Assembly (NCBI GenBank): GCA_963793275.1
Contig: CAWBZL010000003.1
Coordinates: 1,488,001 to 1,552,000 of the forward strand
Direction of reading: 5' to 3'
DNA length: 64,000 nt
DNA from: Marinirhabdus sp963793275
GTDB taxonomy: Bacteria > Bacteroidota > Bacteroidia > Flavobacteriales > Flavobacteriaceae
The notes under the pieces were generated by a model that made no database searches, had not been told where the DNA came from, and saw nothing but the letters and a program-made list of their open reading frames with translations. Below are positions 16,688 through 27,800 of the stretch, piece by piece; position 1 is the stretch's first letter, and each line of letters opens with the position of its first letter. A program made the position numbers and the translations under genes.

Positions 16688-17728
16688 TTACTTAAAAATA
16701 AGCTTCGATATTTTATTACGTCCGCTGGCAAAAGCCAGCGTATCGTTTACAAATTCAATAGCGTAAAAACCTTCTGCTGAAAGTTCTTCCCATGTTTCTC
16801 CCTGATCCAGACTGTAAGATATTCCTGGTGAGCCAACTGCCACAATTCCTTCCCCGTTAGTCCCTGGCACAAAACGTACAGAAGACCTATATCCGGGCCC
16901 TTTACCGTTGCTTACTAATTTCCATGTTTTTCCACCATCTTTGGTAATGGCTTTGTTGCCTTCGTTATAGGCTTGTTCTTCCCAGTTTCCGCCAAAAATG
17001 ATCCCTGTTGTTTCGTTAAAGAAATCTACACTGTAAATTCCCGTCATTGCTTTTCCCTGTATAATAGGAGTTTCAAAAACTTCCCAGGTCTCGCCTTTAT
17101 TTCCAGAGTGAAAAACACGGGCACGTTTACCACCCGAAACTATCCAGGCGTTATTTCCGTGCAATGCAATATTCGAGTTACTTGCAGCAAATGCAGCTTC
17201 GCCTTTTTCGGTTTTGGGCAATTTATCACAAGGTATTTTTGACCACGAATTTCCGCCGTCTCTGGTAATTATTACGGAAAGGCACCCATCTGTAGGATCG
17301 CCCATCGCAATGCCTTCTTTATCGTTCCAGAACGCCATAGCATCATAAAAAACAGTTTCGGCTTCCTCTACATATACTTCTTCAATATTTGTGGCTTCCC
17401 TGTTGTTAACTCCTATTTTATAGAGCACCGCGGGATTAGCAATACTCAACACAAACACTGCTTTACTGGTTTTCGCGATAGCACGAAACGCGAGGATAGA
17501 ATCTTCGTACTGAATGGTAGCCAATTTTGGTGTAGCGCCATCTATAAGTCCTACCCTACCATTATTAGCAGCAAACCAAACGGCATTTCCGTCTAAAGGT
17601 GTAATGGCTCTAATGCTTAGGCTGTCTGTAAAAAAAGGTTCTATTTGTACCGACGTAAAAGTATTTTCGTTTTCTGAAGTACAGGAATAGGTTAGTGCAA
17701 TTACCAACAAGAAAGATAAAATTCGCAT
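16688..17728 (-). CDS. Lipoprotein with Asp-box (YCF48/sortilin-like) beta-propeller
   Basis: The 346-residue protein has a lipoprotein signal, MRILSFLLVIALTYSC, with the lipobox Cys at residue 16. Four Asp-box motifs of the form SxDxGxTW are visible: TRDGGNSWSK, SGNKGETWEV, TKDGGKTWKL and SLDQGETWEE. They mark beta-propeller blades as in YCF48, BNR and sortilin proteins. No catalytic residues can be assigned. It is convergent with the Spy-like gene, with only two bases between the stop codons and no visible terminator. Function is unknown; an envelope-bound propeller is the supported statement. Confidence 0.82.
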   Translation of the reverse strand: MRILSFLLVIALTYSCTSENENTFTSVQIEPFFTDSLSIRAITPLDGNAVWFAANNGRVGLIDGATPKLATIQYEDSILAFRAIAKTSKAVFVLSIANPAVLYKIGVNNREATNIEEVYVEEAETVFYDAMAFWNDKEGIAMGDPTDGCLSVIITRDGGNSWSKIPCDKLPKTEKGEAAFAASNSNIALHGNNAWIVSGGKRARVFHSGNKGETWEVFETPIIQGKAMTGIYSVDFFNETTGIIFGGNWEEQAYNEGNKAITKDGGKTWKLVSNGKGPGYRSSVRFVPGTNGEGIVAVGSPGISYSLDQGETWEELSAEGFYAIEFVNDTLAFASGRNKISKLIFK

Positions 17729-17936
17729 GCTTAAAAAGTTTTTTCAAAAGTAATTAAACTGAGTGACTCATTTAAACTTTTTGTTTGGAACCAGGAATGA
17801 AGGCTTTTTTATGAATATGAATTTTTTTGGTATCGCATAGCCTGAGCTACGGTATTACAAAAAATCGAAATAGACATGAGAAATATGAAATTCGCAGGTA
17901 AAAGAAAAAAAATAAATGAGTTCCAAGTGATTATAG

Positions 17937-17944
17937 TACCTTTG
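17937..17944 (+). promoter_or_regulatory. Promoter -7 element of the RsmB-like gene
   Basis: TACCTTTG is a perfect match to TAnnTTTG. No TTG sits at the ideal distance, so only the -7 half is supported. Its position argues for translation from ATG 17996 rather than from the ATG at 17876. Confidence 0.5.
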
Positions 17945-17995
17945 CACCTTCGTATTCCAGAGCATTTTGCTTTAGAATCACTCAATTTTTTAAAA

Positions 17996-19204
17996 ATGAA
18001 ACTACACAGAAACCTTGTATTTGCCACCATAGATTCGCTTGATTTAATTTTCAATGAAAACAAACAAGCAGACAAGGTATTGCGCAACACCTTAAAACGA
18101 GATAAGCGCTGGGGAGCTCGTGATCGCGGTTTTATTGCTGAAACTACTTACGATATTGTACGTTGGAGAAGATTGTATGCCGAAATTGCTGAAGTAAAAA
18201 TGCCGTACAGCCGTCCTAATCTTTTTAGGCTGTTTACAGTTTGGGCAACCCTTAACGGTATTAAAATACCAGACTGGCCTCAATTTGAAGATACACCCAC
18301 AAGACGTATAAAAGGACGTTTTGATGAGGCTATAAAAACACGTGCGCTCCGCGAGTCTATTCCAGATTGGTTAGACGAGTTGGGTGCAAAGGAACTGGGC
18401 AAGCTGTGGGATAAAGAAATTGCTGCTCTTAACCATCAGGCGGCAGTTATTATTAGAACAAACCCATTAAAAACAACGGTAAAAGATTTGCAAAATGCAC
18501 TTACAGATGGTGACGTTGAAACTGCTACTATTAAGGGGTATCCATACGCATTACAACTAAAAGAGCGTTCAAACATTTTTACAACCGAAGCTTTTAAAAA
18601 CGGTTGGTTTGAAGTACAGGATGCTTCCTCCCAACGCGTGGCACAAGTTTTAAATCCAGAACCAGGGCAACGCATTATAGATGCCTGTGCCGGGGCGGGA
18701 GGAAAAAGCTTACATATTGCTTCTTTAATGGATAATAAAGGACAGGTAGTTTCTATGGATATTTACCAGAGTAAGCTTACCGAACTTAAAAGAAGAGCCC
18801 GTAGAAACGGAATCCACAACATTGAGACCCGTTTGATAGATTCTACTAAGGCGATCAAGAAGCTCATTGGCAAAGCCGATAAGGTGCTAATAGATGCTCC
18901 GTGTTCCGGGCTTGGTGTTTTAAAAAGAAATCCGGACACTAAGTGGAAGTTGAATCCTGAGAACATTCAGAATATTAAAGATACGCAACGTGAGTTGTTA
19001 GATTCATATTCAAGAATGGTTAAAGAGGGTGGGCAATTGGTGTATGCAACGTGTTCTGTATTGCCATCAGAAAATACCGAACAGGTAAATGCTTTCTTAA
19101 AACGCGAAGAAGGACAAGAATTTACATTGGTTTCCGAAGAAAAAATCTATGCTCATAAAACCGGGTTTGATGGTTTTTATATAGCATTACTTCAGAAAAA
19201 ATAA
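17996..19204 (+). CDS. RsmB/NOP family rRNA (cytosine-C5) methyltransferase
   Basis: With ATG 17996 as start the protein has 402 residues. An N-terminal NusB-like/RNA-binding region precedes a Rossmann methyltransferase domain. The SAM motif is DACAGAGGKSLHIASLM. DAPCSGLGVLKRNPD places the release cysteine at residue 303, and VYATCSVLPSENTEQV places the nucleophilic cysteine at residue 353. Both cysteines of the two-Cys m5C mechanism are present. Whether the target is 16S C967 or another rRNA site cannot be told. It is convergent with a T9SS gene across a strong terminator. Confidence 0.92.
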   Translation: MKLHRNLVFATIDSLDLIFNENKQADKVLRNTLKRDKRWGARDRGFIAETTYDIVRWRRLYAEIAEVKMPYSRPNLFRLFTVWATLNGIKIPDWPQFEDTPTRRIKGRFDEAIKTRALRESIPDWLDELGAKELGKLWDKEIAALNHQAAVIIRTNPLKTTVKDLQNALTDGDVETATIKGYPYALQLKERSNIFTTEAFKNGWFEVQDASSQRVAQVLNPEPGQRIIDACAGAGGKSLHIASLMDNKGQVVSMDIYQSKLTELKRRARRNGIHNIETRLIDSTKAIKKLIGKADKVLIDAPCSGLGVLKRNPDTKWKLNPENIQNIKDTQRELLDSYSRMVKEGGQLVYATCSVLPSENTEQVNAFLKREEGQEFTLVSEEKIYAHKTGFDGFYIALLQKK

Positions 19205-19261
19205 TATCATAGTTATATACCTGCCTTTTAATATTTCAATTGAAGGTAACGGTTAAACACA

Positions 19262-19290
19262 AAAAGAGCGGGCTTAACACCCGCTCTTTT
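19262..19290. terminator. Bidirectional intrinsic terminator
   Basis: AAAAGAGCGGG (19262-19272) pairs perfectly with CCCGCTCTTTT (19280-19290) around a seven-base loop, with A- and T-runs on the two sides. It separates the RsmB-like gene from the convergent T9SS gene. Confidence 0.92.
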
Positions 19291-19309
19291 AAGTACTATT
19301 TTATGGATA

Positions 19310-22230
19310 TTATTTTACAATAATTCTACCTACTTTGGTTGAAGTAGTTGTTTGTCCGCCCATACGCAGCAAATATACTCCGCTGGACATAGCAGACATA
19401 TCTAATTTAATGGTGTATGTGTTTCCTTCGCTTTCAACATTTTTCTTAAATGCAACTTCCTGCCCTAAAACATTGAACACACCAAGATAAACTCCTCCGG
19501 TATACTCGGTTGTTAAGCTTACGTCAAACTGATTGTTATCAAGACTCGTTATCACAAAATCTCCATTAGAGATTGCAAAATCGTTTACGCCTAATATACC
19601 GATGTTAACAGTGTAGTCTTCAGTTTCTCCCATTAAAGTATCGTCACAAGGATCACCACTTACAAAACCACCCCTATTACTCTTAATTCTCATAATGTGT
19701 TCTCCTGAAGCAGCATCGGCTGGAATGTCTAAGGTTGTAGTTTCTGTGTAACTTCCAGCTCCTTGGCCTGGCGCAATAACATAGTTAAGGAGTACTGTTT
19801 CATTTGGCGAAAAGGTGAAATCGTCATTAAAATCTATCCAAATTCTTACGTTTTGATCTCCAAAACCAGTTGTAAAGGTAATATCGTTTGAGCTACCCGC
19901 GCCCAAATTAGCTACCTGTGAAGTAAAATCTCCGTACCCTTCACAATCTGATACATTATTTATTTCAGCAATTTGTACTGCCTGAAATCCATCTCCAGCA
20001 CTACAATTTAACGAAGGCATACAAAGAACGTTTTCAATTGTTGCAGTTGCAGCGTCATTGGTTGTATCATCATCTCCAGTAAGGGATGTTGAAACTACAA
20101 GGGTATAGGTTCCTAAAGCACTAAAATCTCCAGGGGTTGAAAATGTATAGGATTGTTCTTGTTCGGACCGATAACTGCGTCAAAATTTTCTACAACAGGA
20201 GTTCCTCCATTTATCGTATACTGAATGTCGAAATCGGTTTGAACATCTACACCAAAGTTTGTAACTACTACTGTTATGTCTGACATACCAATTCCATTAC
20301 CACTTACAGGTTCTGTAATTGAAAGCACGCCCACATCATCTGTAAAAAGATTTTTTACCTCTTTACTAAAAACATCATTTACGGTAAACTCATCTCCAAT
20401 AAGACCTGTAGTTACTTCTATTGTGTATTCCTGTCCGAATGTAGATAAATCCAGCATTTGTGCGAAAGTATAATTTTGCACACTGGCGGGTGCAATCGGC
20501 CCGGGATGGTTTCAGTAGCCACTAAAACTCCGTCTAAACGAAGTTGCACCGGAATATTGCTTTGTGAATCTGAACCAAAATTTCTCACCGAAATCTCAAC
20601 AGTCTCCGAGTTGGTTAATTGTCCGTTTTCTGGCTGAACGATACTTACGGGGCCAACGTCGTCTACAAAAACATTTCCTAGGTTAAAAGAAGCTACTCGT
20701 GAGCGCCACTGGTTTGTACCACTAAAATAGTCTGATGTGAACCAAAAAGTAAAATTATTAGGGTCCATAGTCATATGCGAATAATCACCATATCTATTTG
20801 CATTGTTCCTAATTCCAGGCCCGTCAATAATTATAGTTTCTGCAACAGTCATTTGGCCTAATGGATCTCCATTAAATCTACCTGTATATCTCAACGATAC
20901 TGCTAAATTTTCACTTGCTGTGGTATAAGCCATTCCTATATTTCCTTCAGCATCAATAGCAGCACTACTCATTAAACGATCATGACCATCTGCAATAGAA
21001 TATGTTCCTTCCTGAAAAATTGACCAATCGTTTGAAGCATCATTTCGTAATTCAATCCAACGAATACCGCCGGTCTCCATGGCATCTATATAGGTGTTAA
21101 AAGTAATTATCCACGAATTATGTGTTCCAAACTGACGGTAATATGCAGGAAAAGAAACAATTCCTCCGTGTCCTGCTAGTCTCTGGCTGGTACCAGGTTG
21201 TCTTATAGCGCCGTTTCCCTCACCAAAAAGTTCACCAGAGTCAAAAGGATCAGTAGCTATTTCCAGTGGAGCTGATATTGTAGAATTGCTTACGTTTATC
21301 CAGTCTACATCTATTTCCCATACTTTTAAATGGTCAAAAGTAATAGCGCCTGTCCAGCCATCATCTTGTAAATATGTGATATATCCAGGTGAATCTGCAT
21401 CGTACGTTGTACCTAATAAACTTGCTGGTTCTGGACTTTTTACCTGATTTGGATTTACTACAATATCTGGTAAATTAAAAATTAATATTTGTGGTGCTGG
21501 TTCCTCCAATAAGCATTTGATCTCTCTCCATCACGAATCCTTGTGTGGTTTGTCCATTTAAATTGACCGTCCCATAATATCCATCGTGCCAAAGTCCATA
21601 ATGAGGATAATCCGGGAAACCGCTAAATTGATATTGGTATACATTATAGGTTCCTGCCGGGTCATTGGTAGTTGAAACTCCTATTGCCAGGGAATTATTT
21701 AAAGATCCAAATTCGCTCACAACCCAACGATCTGCTAACTGGTCATATAATACTATTGGATCTCCACTATTTGAAGGAATTCCCAAAAAAGTACCTAAAT
21801 TAACAGGTCCTACTTCCAGCGTACCATTTTTATCAAAAATTTTAACCAAAGAATTTACTGAATGTACGTAATGATCAGGTCCTACTGCACCCGTTGGATC
21901 TGGTGGAAAAAAACCTGATTCAAAAGATCCGGAACCAATAAAGTTTTCCTGAAGCGGTTGTGTTTGTACTTTTCCTTTTTCAGTTTGAAGATTAGAAATT
22001 ACTGTAGTTGTCTCTACAAAATCGAAAGGTGTATTGGATTCGTTAGGAACCATCACCTGATTATTAGGGTTATTTTCGTCCGGAATCTGGTTTTGAGCAT
22101 AGTCCCTTAATGGAATAGTTTCTCCTATAAATGTTCCAGTAACTATCTCGTCTGGAGGAAATATTTCTTGTGCAAAAAGCGACGTTGTTGCAACGAAGCT
22201 TATAGCCAGTACGTAGAATTTCTTAATCAT
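19310..22230 (-). pseudogene. T9SS-secreted protein with GEVED and sorting domains, broken by three frameshifts
   Basis: Four consecutive minus-strand frames make one protein of about 970 residues, homologous to the intact neighbour at 22475-24634. It starts at ATG 22230 with signal peptide MIKKFYVLAISFVATTSLFAQ. The frame changes once near 21510 (an extra base within GGAGGAACC), once near 20505 (a missing base in CCCGGG) and once near 20167 (a missing base near GGTCCGAAC). After each change the translation continues to match the paralogue or the expected repeat. Downstream are a GEVED-type domain (IWIDFNDDFTFSPNETVL) and a type A sorting domain ending STKVGRIIVK. It is a pseudogene or a sequence-error artefact. 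Confidence 0.85.
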
Positions 22231-22279
22231 AAATTTATTTTTTTTTGTGCTGTACAATATACAGTTAAATTTTTGGAAA

Positions 22280-22307
22280 TAAAGATAACGAATAGGAATA
22301 CAAACAA
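22280..22307 (-). promoter_or_regulatory. Candidate promoter of the frameshifted T9SS gene
   Basis: On the minus strand, TTG at 22307-22305 and TATCTTTA at 22287-22280 are 17 bases apart, an acceptable Bacteroidota promoter with A in place of the last G. It lies about 50 bases upstream of ATG 22230. Confidence 0.45.
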
Positions 22308-22411
22308 TTAGCTGCACTTATGTTTTGTATTGGTCTCATTAAAATTTCTCACTTTTTATAAACTTTTTTAAATGAAAATTCTAACAATACAACTCATTCA
22401 AGATAGTTAGC

Positions 22412-22446
22412 AAAAAAAAAGCTGAAGAATCAAATGATTCTTCAGC
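22412..22446 (-). terminator. Intrinsic terminator of the intact T9SS paralogue
   Basis: GCTGAAGAATCA (22421-22432) pairs perfectly with TGATTCTTCAGC (22435-22446). The A-run at 22412-22420 gives a U-tract on the minus-strand transcript. Confidence 0.9.
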
Positions 22447-22474
22447 CTGAATTTTGAATGAGAAATGGTTTAAA

Positions 22475-24634
22475 TTATTTTACAATTACTCGTTTTGTAG
22501 CTGTAAATTCTCCGTTACTTAGTTTAACAAAATATACACCCACTGCAGCAGACTTCATATCTACTTGTGCTTTATACTCATTGTTATTGCTAGTCATAGT
22601 ACCTGTGAACATTTTTTGCCCAATAGTATTATAAATTTCATATCCAATGGCACCAAAATCTTCATTTGTGGTAAATGTAATATCATAGATTTTCTGAGAA
22701 ACCGGTACAATAATGAAATCGCCACTATTAAAGGCTGCATTACCAACAGAAAGTGTATTGTTATCCACATCTATTATAAATCCATCATTAGGAGTATTTT
22801 GGTCTCCCGCCAATACTGTTCTTGCCTCAATCACATAATTTTCACCTGGAGTAGAAAGATCTAATGTTTGGTTAAAGGTATAACTTTCTTGCTCTTGTGG
22901 ATCTAGATCACCAGAAAACGATTCTGTAGCAACAAGGTCTCCGTCCAAATATAATTCCAGATCAAATCCAGATTGTACTTGAGTCCCAAAATTATAGAGA
23001 TTTACTTCTACAGTTTCAGCATTTCCTAATTCTCCATCTACAGGAGAAATAAAACTGGACACACCTATATCATTTATTAAATTAGGTGAAATTCTAAAAG
23101 CAGCAATTCTCGTTCTCCAGAAGTTATTAACCCCAAAATACTCTGCAGTATGCCACATAGTAACTCCATCAGGATCCATACTTAAATGCGAATAATCACC
23201 AAATCTGTTTCCAGAAGTTTGCACTCCGCCACCATCAATTATTGTAGTTTCAGGGAAAGTCATCTCCCCAAGTGGATCTCCATCATATCTACCAGTGAAA
23301 CGTATTCCCACACGTGTATCTGCACTACCAATGTTAAAAGCTAAACCAATATTTCCATTTTCGTCCATGGCAGCGCTCCCCATAAAACGCCCTTCACCAT
23401 CGGCTGGTGCGTATGTTGCTTCTTGGAAAATACTCCAGTCATTTACAGCATCGTTTCTCAACTCAACCCATCGTACTCCTGGAGTTATTCCTCCAATGTC
23501 TGTGTTAAATGTAATTACCCAAGAATTATATGTTGGAAAGCGGCGATAATTTGCCGCATAAGATATAACCCCGCTAATAGCGTCAATTCTTTGGTTTGTC
23601 CCCGGCTGAGATATATCTCCATCTCCAAAAGGTCTTAGGAAAGAATCGAAAGGTTCAGTTGGTATTTCAAGAGGGTTCGATATGGTAGATGACCCTGGAT
23701 TTGCAAAATTTACGTCAATCTCCCATACTTTTAAATGATCGAAAGAAACTCCGCCCCATGCATCGTCCTGAAGATACACTATGTAACCAGGAGCATTAGG
23801 GTCAAAATCATCACCTATTAAATTGGCCGGCTCAGGACTAAAAACTGCTGCAGGATTATTTACAACTTGCGGTAAATTAAAGCCAACAATCGTTGGATTT
23901 GCCGCACCGGCTAACAAAGCAACTCTATCCATTACATAAATAGTGTTTCCAAAAAACTTATTTGCAGTTAAATAATACCCATCATGCCAAACCGAATAAT
24001 GTGGATAATCCGGAAACGCATCCAAAGGAAATGAGTACACGTTGTAAGATCCGGTAGGATCCGGCGTTTCCGATATACCAATAATTAATGCATTGTTTGA
24101 AACCTGAAACTGACTAACAAAATAACGATCTGCTAGATGGTCATACATTACAATAGGGTCTCCGTTGTTGGAGCCATTTCCTAAAAAAGTACCTAAGAAA
24201 GTAGGTCCCGTTAATAATGCCCCTGTTTTATCAAATATTTTAACAACCAGGTTCACAGCATGTACATAATGGTTTGGTCCTACAGCTCCGGTAGGATCCG
24301 GCGGAATTGCCTGGCCTTCTGCTATATTTGCACCATCAAAATTCTCTAAAACATTTAGAGCCTCTCTGGTTCCTTGCTCAGTTTGACGAACCGCGTCGCC
24401 ATTTTGAGGTAATGCATTTTCATTAACAGGTTCATTTCCAAACTTTTTATGATCGTTAATTACTTTAATTTCTTCCATTCCTTCCATCTCGTAAATGGTA
24501 GGCATATCACGTAGGGGTATTGTTTTTCCGATAAATGTTCCTTGAGAAACAACTCTGGCCGTTCCGTTTTCTTGAGCAAAAACAGTGGCAAATGTGCAAA
24601 AGCACATAAGGATAAGTAAAAAATTCTTTTTCAT
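22475..24634 (-). CDS. T9SS type A sorting domain-containing secreted protein
   Basis: The 719-residue protein has a signal peptide ending VFAQ, a large middle domain of about 430 residues with IPPDPTGAVGPNHYVHAVN, FPDYPHYSVWHDGYY, PGYIVYLQDDAWGG and FGDYSHLSMDPDG, then a CARDB-like adhesive region (NDIGVSSFISPVDGELGNAETVEV). It ends with a roughly 75-residue sorting domain finishing KRVIVK. The sorting domain predicts export by the Por/type IX system and surface attachment or release. No catalytic residues are recognised in the middle domain. It is the intact paralogue of the adjacent frameshifted gene, so the pair probably arose by tandem duplication. Confidence 0.88.
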   Translation of the reverse strand: MKKNFLLILMCFCTFATVFAQENGTARVVSQGTFIGKTIPLRDMPTIYEMEGMEEIKVINDHKKFGNEPVNENALPQNGDAVRQTEQGTREALNVLENFDGANIAEGQAIPPDPTGAVGPNHYVHAVNLVVKIFDKTGALLTGPTFLGTFLGNGSNNGDPIVMYDHLADRYFVSQFQVSNNALIIGISETPDPTGSYNVYSFPLDAFPDYPHYSVWHDGYYLTANKFFGNTIYVMDRVALLAGAANPTIVGFNLPQVVNNPAAVFSPEPANLIGDDFDPNAPGYIVYLQDDAWGGVSFDHLKVWEIDVNFANPGSSTISNPLEIPTEPFDSFLRPFGDGDISQPGTNQRIDAISGVISYAANYRRFPTYNSWVITFNTDIGGITPGVRWVELRNDAVNDWSIFQEATYAPADGEGRFMGSAAMDENGNIGLAFNIGSADTRVGIRFTGRYDGDPLGEMTFPETTIIDGGGVQTSGNRFGDYSHLSMDPDGVTMWHTAEYFGVNNFWRTRIAAFRISPNLINDIGVSSFISPVDGELGNAETVEVNLYNFGTQVQSGFDLELYLDGDLVATESFSGDLDPQEQESYTFNQTLDLSTPGENYVIEARTVLAGDQNTPNDGFIIDVDNNTLSVGNAAFNSGDFIIVPVSQKIYDITFTTNEDFGAIGYEIYNTIGQKMFTGTMTSNNNEYKAQVDMKSAAVGVYFVKLSNGEFTATKRVIVK

Positions 24635-24813
24635 AAAATTTTAGATTAAGTTAATTTAGACTGCATGTAAGTCGCTGTAATACCAACATCTTACATTAAA
24701 ATATTGAGGTTGCAATTTACGATAAAACAACGCAATTAAAAAAGATGTCCTTATTTTATATGGAGGCCAATTGTATTTAAAAATCAAAAACAAATAAATA
24801 ATCTGAAATTTAG

Positions 24814-24821
24814 TATCTTTG
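24814..24821 (+). promoter_or_regulatory. Promoter -7 element of purL
   Basis: TATCTTTG matches TAnnTTTG exactly and lies 56 bases before the purL start codon. No TTG is present at the ideal distance. No purine riboswitch structure is seen in the short leader. Confidence 0.45.
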
Positions 24822-24876
24822 CATCTTCAAAAACTCACCTAAGTTTGCTCAATTTAGGCTCTAAAATTCTAAGCGG

Positions 24877-27800
24877 ATGATTCACTTCTTCGGAAATGCA
24901 AAAAACAACATTTTTGCTGTACAAACCCAAGGGGAACTAACTTCAGAAAATAGTCAAAAATTAGTGTGGCTCTTCGGAAACCAACCTAAGATAGAACAGT
25001 CCGCAATAGCGGATTTTTTTATTGGTCCCCGCGCTGCAATGATTACCCCATGGAGTACCAACGCTGTAGAAATAACCCAGAATATGGGTGTTGAAGGTAT
25101 TATTAGAATTGAAGAATTCACCCACACAACCGAAGATTTTAAAGACTTCGATCCTATGCTTTCTCAAAAATATCCAACCCTGGATCAGGATATTTTTACC
25201 ATCAATATTCAACCCGAAAGCATTCTGGAGATAAGCAATATTGGAGCTTACAATAAAGCTGAAGGGTTAGCGCTTAATGATGAAGAAGTAATCTATCTCG
25301 AAAATCTTGCCACCCGCTTAGGAAGAAAATTAACAGATAGTGAAGTGTTTGGTTTCAGCCAGGCAAATAGTGAACACTGTCGTCACAAGATATTTAATGG
25401 CACGTTTATTATTGATGGAGTAGAAATGCCATCTTCGCTGTTCAAAATGATTAAAAAAACGTCTCAGGAACACCCCAATAGTATTGTTTCGGCTTATAAA
25501 GATAATGTGGCTTTTGTAAAAGGCCCAATAGCAACTCAGTTTGCACCAAAAGCCCCGGACGTGCCTGAATTTTATGAAACCAAAGAGTTTGAAAGTGTTA
25601 TCTCCTTAAAAGCAGAAACACATAACTTTCCAACGACCGTAGAACCCTTTAATGGCGCTGCAACAGGAAGTGGTGGAGAAATTAGAGACCGTCTGGCAGG
25701 TGGAAAAGGTTCTTTGCCATTGGCTGGAACAGCTGTTTATATGACGTCTTACTCGCGATTGGATGAAAACCGACCTTGGGAAAAAGCCATGCAGGAACGT
25801 GACTGGTTATACCAAACACCTCTAGATATTTTAATTAAAGCCAGTAACGGGGCTTCAGATTTTGGTAATAAATTTGGACAGCCTTTAATCGCCGGGTCTG
25901 TGTTAACGTTTGAACACGAAGAACACGCTCGTAAATTAGGGTTCGATAAAGTAATTATGCTTGCGGGCGGTATTGGCTACGGAAAGGCAGAGCAGGCCCT
26001 AAAAGATGTTCCCAAAAAAGGCGATAAAGTAGTAATTTTAGGTGGAGAAAACTACAGAATTGGAATGGGAGGTGCTGCCGTTTCCAGTGCAGATACTGGC
26101 GAATTCTCTAGCGGAATTGAATTGAACGCCATCCAACGCTCCAATCCCGAAATGCAAAAACGAGCTGCAAATGCCGTTCGCGGAATGGTAGAAAGCGATC
26201 ATAACGAAATAGTCTCTATTCATGACCACGGTGCAGGCGGACACCTTAACTGTTTAAGTGAGTTGGTGGAAGACACCGGTGGTAAAATAGACCTGGACAA
26301 ATTACCAGTGGGTGATCCAACACTTTCAGCTAAAGAAATAATAGGCAACGAATCTCAGGAACGAATGGGACTAGTGATCGCCCAAAAAAACATTGATAAA
26401 CTACAACGCATTGCAGACCGGGAACGTTCCCCAATGTACCAGGTAGGTGAAGTAACAGGTGACTATAAATTTGTTTTTGAGAGTGCCACTACAGGTGCAA
26501 AACCAATGGACTTTGAACTGGCAGATATGTTTGGAAACTCTCCAAAAACCATAATGAAGGATGTTTCAATAAAAAGAAATTACCGAAACCCTTCGTATGA
26601 TATTTCAAAATTAAAGGAATATGTCTCAAACCTATTACAACTGGAAGCTGTCGCCTGTAAAGATTGGCTTACCAACAAGGTAGACCGTTGTGTAACGGGA
26701 CGCGTGGCAAAACAGCAATGCGCTGGCCCCTTACAACTACCTCTTAACAATTGTGGGGTGATGGCATTGGATTATAACGGTAAAAATGGTGTTGCAACTA
26801 GTATCGGGCACTCCCCTGTTTCCGGATTAATAGACCCGGTGGCTGGCGCAAGAAACGCTATAACCGAATCTTTGACCAATATTGTATGGGCTCCGTTAGA
26901 AGAACAACTTAAAAGTATTTCACTTTCTGCCAACTGGATGTGGCCTTGTAATAACGAAGGTGAAGATGCGCGTTTGTATAAAGCTGTAGAAGCTGTGAGT
27001 GAGTTTTCGATAGCGTTAGGCATTAATGTACCTACAGGGAAAGATTCTCTTTCCATGAAACAGAAATATAAAAATGAAGAGGTGATCTCACCCGGAACGG
27101 TTATTATTTCGGCAGCCGGGCATTGTAATGCTATTTCAAAGGTTGTGGAGCCCGTGCTTCAAAAAGACAAAGGAAGTCTGTATTATATTTCATTTTCTCA
27201 GGACAGCTTTAAATTAGGCGGGTCTTCTTTTGCGCAAACACTAAATGTTATTGGAAATGAAGCACCAACCGTTAAAAGTGCTTCGTATGTAAAAACGGTT
27301 TTCAATACACTCCAAACCTTAGTTGCCGAAGGAAAAATAGCCGCAGGACACGATGTAGCGTCGGGCGGATTGATCACTACCCTACTGGAATTATGCTTTG
27401 CAGACATTAATCTGGGTGCTAATATTGATCTTTCAGGATTAGGTGAAGCAGATACCATTAAACTATTGTTTGCTGAAAATTGTGCCGTTGTTATTCAGGC
27501 GGAAAAGGATATTTCAGTAGAAAACATGCTCGCTGAAAATAATATTTCATTTACAAAAATTGGTTCAGTAACCGAAACTGAAACGCTGCAAATTACAAAT
27601 CATTCAGAAAAAGAAACCTTTTCAATTCCTGAAATGCGTGATTCCTGGTACAAAACATCGTATTTGCTGGATAAAAAACAAAGCGGAGAACCTAAAGCAA
27701 GAGAACGTTTTACAAATTACAAAGAGCAACCACTTCAGTTTACATTTCCTAAGCAATACATACGTACGCTGGAAAAATGCCACACAGGGCGCACTAAAAT

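Noticed and set aside
24822..24876. Purine riboswitch in the purL leader
   Set aside because: The leader is only about 50 bases and no conserved aptamer core is visible.
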